Assembly (NCBI RefSeq): GCF_014635185.1
Contig: NZ_BMCM01000003.1
Coordinates: 295,623 to 359,622, forward strand
Origin: Microbacterium murale
GTDB lineage: Bacteria; Actinomycetota; Actinomycetes; Actinomycetales; Microbacteriaceae
Length of the DNA stretch: 64,000 nucleotides
Direction: 5' to 3'
Below the pieces are notes generated by a model. It made no database searches. It was not told where the DNA came from and saw only the letters and a list, made by a program, of their open reading frames with translations. The position numbers were made by a program, and so were the translations under genes. Below, one piece after another: positions 60,897-64,000 of the stretch; positions within the stretch are counted from its first letter, which is position 1; each line of letters opens with the position of its first letter.

Positions 60897-61477
60897 CCTT
60901 CATCACCCTCGTCCGCCACGGTCAGACCGACTGGAACCTGGATCGCCGCATCCAGGGTTCGACGGACATCCCGCTCAACGAGACCGGCCGCGGTCACGCG
61001 CGCGACGCCGCAGCTCTCCTCGCGGGCGCCACCCATCATGCGATCTACGCGAGTCCGCTCGTGCGAGCTCATGAGACGGCGCAGATCATCGCCGACGCGA
61101 TCGGCCTTGCTCAGCCCGAACTGGTCTCCGACCTTCGCGAGCGCGAGTTCGGCGAGGCCGAGGGAATGCTCGTCGCGGACTACATAGATCGTTACGGCGA
61201 CTGGTACGCCGAAGTTCCGAAGGCGGAGAGCTTCGGTCAGGTCGCCGAGCGTGCGCTCGCCGCCCTGGACGTGATCGCCCGGGCATCTCGCCGTCGTTCG
61301 GCGCCGACCGCGGAATCCGTCATTGTCGTCGCGCATGGCGGAGTCATCCGTGCGCTGCTCGACCACGCCTCGGGCGGAACCATGCCGCCGGCCGGCGTGC
61401 CGCTCGCGAACGGATCCGTGCACCGCTTCGAGGCGGCGCCCGGGATCCTTCGACTGCTGGAGACGGTCGCGGTCTGA
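60893..61477 (+). CDS. histidine phosphatase family protein (phosphoglycerate-mutase-like)
   Basis: A 194-residue histidine phosphatase. The phosphohistidine motif is FITLVRHGQTDWNLDRRIQG at the start, with IYASPLVRAHETAQIIA near 50, LREREFGEAEGM near 80 (catalytic glutamate) and VIVVAHGGVIRALLDH near 145. It is a phosphatase type rather than the glycolytic mutase. It begins within the sirtuin stop, so the two are coupled. The substrate is unknown. Confidence 0.92.
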   Translation: MTFITLVRHGQTDWNLDRRIQGSTDIPLNETGRGHARDAAALLAGATHHAIYASPLVRAHETAQIIADAIGLAQPELVSDLREREFGEAEGMLVADYIDRYGDWYAEVPKAESFGQVAERALAALDVIARASRRRSAPTAESVIVVAHGGVIRALLDHASGGTMPPAGVPLANGSVHRFEAAPGILRLLETVAV

Positions 61478-61513
61478 ACTCCGCATCGTCTTGAACGAGC
61501 GGAACGCGGAGAA

Positions 61514-62323
61514 TCAGCGACCGGCGCGCGCGATCACCGCTCGTGCGTGCCGCAGCACCGGTTCGTCGACCATCTGTCCACGGAACCTGAACACGCCCCG
61601 CTCCCCCTCTGCCGCAGCAAGAACGGCCTCCGCCCAAGAGGAGATCGCGGCATCCGGAAGGTACGCCTGCCGGATGATCGGAACCTGGCCGGGGTGGATG
61701 CACGCCGTGGCATGGAATCCGGATGCGACGGCATCCGCCGCCTCCCGCTCCAGGCCCTCCGTGTCTTCGATGTCGATGTGCACCGCGTCGATAGCCGCCT
61801 TGCCCTGCGCGCCGGCCTCCACGAGCACCCGCGAACGCGCGTACCGCGCGACGTCGCGGTAGCGGCCGCTCGCATCTCGACTCGACGTTCCGCCGAGGGA
61901 CGCCACCAGATCCTCTGCACCCCACATGAGAGCCACGACGCGGTCGTGCGCGGCGAGCCGGTCGGCCGCTGCGACGCCGCGCGCGGTCTCGCACAGGGCG
62001 ATCAGGGAGAACCGTTCATCGAAGGCGTCCAACGATGCGGGGTTCTCCGCCTTCGCGACCATCACTGTGCGGAAGTCCGTGTCCGCCAGCGCCGCGAGAT
62101 CGCGTGCGAAGTCACTCGTGCCAGGGGCGTTGACCCGCACGATCACGCGCTCGGCTCCGACGGCGGTGTCGATCACGTTGCGTCGAGCCGCGTCCTTGTC
62201 TGCGGGAGCCACGGCATCTTCGAGGTCGAGGATCACAGCATCGGCGCGTTCCAGAGCCTTCTCGAAGCGCTCCGACCGATCCGCCGGGCAGAACAGCAGA
62301 GCGGGGCCGAGCTCAAACACCAT
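61514..62323 (-). CDS. HpcH/HpaI aldolase / CitE-like CoA-ester lyase
   Basis: A 269-residue TIM-barrel protein of the CitE/malyl-CoA lyase-like family. PALLFCPADRSERFEKALERADAVILDLEDAVAP has the magnesium-binding glutamate and aspartate. VIVRVNAPGT, SLIALCETARGV and LMWGAEDLVASLGGT follow. It lacks the extra domains of citrate lyase, so it likely cleaves or makes an acyl-CoA such as malyl- or citramalyl-CoA. It overlaps the MaoC gene by 11 bp and follows the acyl-CoA dehydrogenase. Confidence 0.92.
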   Translation of the reverse strand: MVFELGPALLFCPADRSERFEKALERADAVILDLEDAVAPADKDAARRNVIDTAVGAERVIVRVNAPGTSDFARDLAALADTDFRTVMVAKAENPASLDAFDERFSLIALCETARGVAAADRLAAHDRVVALMWGAEDLVASLGGTSSRDASGRYRDVARYARSRVLVEAGAQGKAAIDAVHIDIEDTEGLEREAADAVASGFHATACIHPGQVPIIRQAYLPDAAISSWAEAVLAAAEGERGVFRFRGQMVDEPVLRHARAVIARAGR

Positions 62324-62798
62324 CGGACTCCCCTTCCGGCCTGCAGTGCACGAGCACAGTGCGCGCGGCCTTCGCGACGACGACATCGTCCTGATTGCGT
62401 CCGGTGTGCACGATCGTGCAGATGCCCTGCCCCGGCCGCGACGATGACAGCCGCTTCTCGGTCACCACGCTCTCGGTGTAGAGGGTGTCTCCGGCGAACA
62501 GGGGGTGCGGGAACGCGATCTCACCCAGCCCGAGTTGCGCCACGAGAGTGCCCTGCGTCAGTTGCGCGACCGATGAACCCACCATCGTCGACAGCGTCCA
62601 CATCGAGTTCATCAGGCGCTGACCGAACTCCTGCTCGGCCGCGAAGGCGGCGTCCAAGTGCAGCGCCTGCGTATTCATGGTCAGCGTGGTGAAGAGCACG
62701 TTGTCGGCCTCGGTCGCCGTGCGGCCAGGTCTGTGCTGGTAGCGCGCGCCGACTTCGAACTCTTCGAAGTACAGTCCGCGCTGGAGGATGTCCGTCAT
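62313..62798 (-). CDS. MaoC-like enoyl-CoA hydratase/dehydratase
   Basis: A 161-residue MaoC hotdog protein. GLYFEEFEVGARYQHRPGRTATEADNVLFTTLTMNTQALHLDAAFA has the hydratase-type aspartate/histidine region, and FAGDTLYTESVVTEKR is the later strand pair. It would hydrate the enoyl-CoA formed by the neighbouring acyl-CoA dehydrogenase, and the product would be cleaved by the CitE-like lyase. This arrangement is known from mesaconyl/branched-chain acyl-CoA catabolism. Confidence 0.9.
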   Translation of the reverse strand: MTDILQRGLYFEEFEVGARYQHRPGRTATEADNVLFTTLTMNTQALHLDAAFAAEQEFGQRLMNSMWTLSTMVGSSVAQLTQGTLVAQLGLGEIAFPHPLFAGDTLYTESVVTEKRLSSSRPGQGICTIVHTGRNQDDVVVAKAARTVLVHCRPEGESDGV

Positions 62799-62807
62799 GC
62801 TGACACG

Positions 62808-63959
62808 CTACCCGGCGAGTCCCAATGCCCGCGCGATCACCAGCAGCTGCACCTCGGTTGTGCCCTCGCCGATCTCGAGGATCTTCGAGTCGCGGTAGTG
62901 GCGCGCGACCGGGAACTCGTTCATGAACCCGTTGCCGCCGAAGATCTGCGTCGCGTCCCTGGCGTTGTCCATCGCGGCGTCTCCCGCGACGAGTTTGGCG
63001 ATCGCGGAAGCCTCCGCGAAGGGCTTGCCCGCGTCGCGGAGCCGCGCGGCGTGATGCCACGCAAGACGAGCCGTGTGCACGCGTGCGCGCATCCGTGCCA
63101 GGGTGAACTGCGCGTTCTGCCTCGTGCTCAGGGCGCTGCCGAACACGGTGCGGCTCTTCGCGTATTCGACCGCCGCTTCCAGACACCCTTCCGCTGCACC
63201 GGTGGACAGCGCCGCGATCGCGATGCGCCCTTCGTCGAGGATGCTGAGGAAGTTGCGGAATCCGCTCCCCTCGTCGCCGAGCAGGTTCTCCGCAGGGACC
63301 CTCGCGCCGTCGAACGTCAGCGGATGCGTGTCGGATGCACGCCAGCCGACCTTGTCGTACGGCGCCTCCACGGTGAAGCCGGGGGTGCCATTCGGCACGA
63401 TGATGGTCGAGATCTCCTTGCGACCGTCGCGGATGCCGGTGACAGCCGCGACCGTGACGAAACGGGTGATCGGTGTGCCGGAGTTCGTGATGAACTGCTT
63501 GGTGCCGTCGATGACCCACTCGTCACCATCGCGCCGAGCCGTCGTCCGCGTCGCCCCGGCGTCGCTGCCGGCTTCCGGCTCGGTGAGCCCGAACCCCGCA
63601 AGAGCCCGTCCAGCGAGCAGGTCTGGCAGGTACTCGGCCTTCTGCGCATCGTCGCCGAAGCGGAAGATCGGCATGGCGCCGAGGCTCACGCCGGCCTCCA
63701 AGGTGATCGCCATCGACTGATCGACCCTGGCGAGTGCCTCGATCGCGAGGCCGAGGGCCATGTAGTCGCCGCCCTGACCGCCGACGTCCTCGGGGAACGG
63801 GAGCCCGAACAGCCCCAGTTCCCCCATCTGACGGACGACGTCCATCGACAGGGTATGGGTTCGATCGGCCTCATACGACTGCGGCGCGACGACGGTGTCG
63901 GCGAACTCGCGCACCATCGCGGCGAGTTCGACCTCTTCGGCAGTGAGATCTTCGGTCAT
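62808..63959 (-). CDS. acyl-CoA dehydrogenase
   Basis: A 383-residue flavoprotein that forms the trans-2,3 double bond in acyl-CoA. FGLTEPEAGSDAGATRTTA is the FAD/substrate loop, EWVIDGTKQFITNSG follows, RTVFGSALSTRQNAQFTLA lies in the helical C-domain, and QIFGGNGFMNEFPVARHYRD and ILEIGEGTTEVQ carry the FAD-contact and catalytic glutamate. Normal length. ATG 63959 has AGAAGGAG upstream. First complete gene of the acyl-CoA operon; the next upstream gene may overlap it. Confidence 0.95.
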   Translation of the reverse strand: MTEDLTAEEVELAAMVREFADTVVAPQSYEADRTHTLSMDVVRQMGELGLFGLPFPEDVGGQGGDYMALGLAIEALARVDQSMAITLEAGVSLGAMPIFRFGDDAQKAEYLPDLLAGRALAGFGLTEPEAGSDAGATRTTARRDGDEWVIDGTKQFITNSGTPITRFVTVAAVTGIRDGRKEISTIIVPNGTPGFTVEAPYDKVGWRASDTHPLTFDGARVPAENLLGDEGSGFRNFLSILDEGRIAIAALSTGAAEGCLEAAVEYAKSRTVFGSALSTRQNAQFTLARMRARVHTARLAWHHAARLRDAGKPFAEASAIAKLVAGDAAMDNARDATQIFGGNGFMNEFPVARHYRDSKILEIGEGTTEVQLLVIARALGLAG

Positions 63960-64000
63960 GCGATTGCTCCTTCTGGGGTGTCGTTCGACGCCGTCGCTTC
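63956..64000 (-). CDS. possible C-terminal end of an upstream gene
   Basis: The minus strand from 64000 to 63956 is open for 14 codons and then ends in TGA that overlaps the acyl-CoA dehydrogenase start as ATGA, the pattern used between other genes here. The residues (EATASNDTPEGAIA) are too few to identify. In related operons a CaiB/BaiF CoA-transferase gene often stands here, but this is only a guess. Confidence 0.35.
   Translation of the reverse strand, partial: EATASNDTPEGAIA

Noticed and set aside
1-64000. CRISPR arrays, rRNA genes, riboswitches and replication origins
   Set aside because: No regularly spaced repeats, rRNA sequence, recognised aptamer or DnaA-box cluster was found on reading.

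Overview
The window is high-GC, densely coded actinobacterial DNA, most likely from Microbacteriaceae and probably Microbacterium or a close relative. The evidence is frequent GTG starts, many ATGA/GTGA start-stop overlaps, RbpA, PafB/PafC, an ANTAR regulator of the PdtaR type, a DNA polymerase I without proofreading residues, and a tatA-tatC-helY-lnt order. I assign the genus only from general gene content.

Layout. (1) 1-9 kb is core metabolism: the end of gltB, gltD, pyk, a tRNA-Leu(CAA), a pdtaR-like gene and polA. (2) 9-19.9 kb holds smaller genes: a DUF885 peptidase-like protein, a flavin oxidoreductase with a transporter, an SGNH hydrolase / YczE-like / SUMF1-like run, GNAT and NUDIX proteins. 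(3) 19.9-32.1 kb is an accessory stretch. A GntR regulator is divergent from a six-gene catabolic and transport operon (TSUP permease, amidohydrolase, fumarylpyruvate-hydrolase-like protein, PuuE-like deacetylase, NCS1 permease, RidA). A decayed gap follows, then a complete IS256-type element (27301-28692) that splits a small HicB-like antitoxin gene. Next comes a three-gene site-specific recombinase module (tyrosine recombinase, HTH protein, zinc-finger recombinase-like protein). A 14-bp direct repeat lies at both edges of this stretch. (4) 32.1-37.8 kb contains an autoregulated winged-helix / membrane-protein pair, an AraC-VOC-UvrA-like operon, an HdeD-like protein and an atypical SDR. (5) 37.9-40.6 kb has NfeD, an SPFH protein, GDPD and RbpA. 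(6) 50.5-40.6 kb on the minus strand is one long overlapping series: HAD, trmI, FKBP lipoprotein, pafB, pafC, tatA, tatC, helY, lnt. The Pup-proteasome genes that lie between trmI and pafB in many actinobacteria are absent here. (7) 50.5-64 kb has PAC2, uppP, an M20 peptidase, tRNA-Leu(GAG), MFS and VIT transporters, an SF2 helicase, a second SGNH paralogue, a SpoU-type methyltransferase, a sirtuin, a histidine phosphatase and an acyl-CoA catabolic operon (ACAD, MaoC, CitE-like).

The most interesting points are the unassigned nitrogen-heterocycle-type catabolic operon, the recombinase trio, the exact IS256 insertion into a HicB-like gene with a fold-back hairpin over the transposase start, and the collapsed proteasome locus. 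No rRNA, CRISPR array or riboswitch was recognised.
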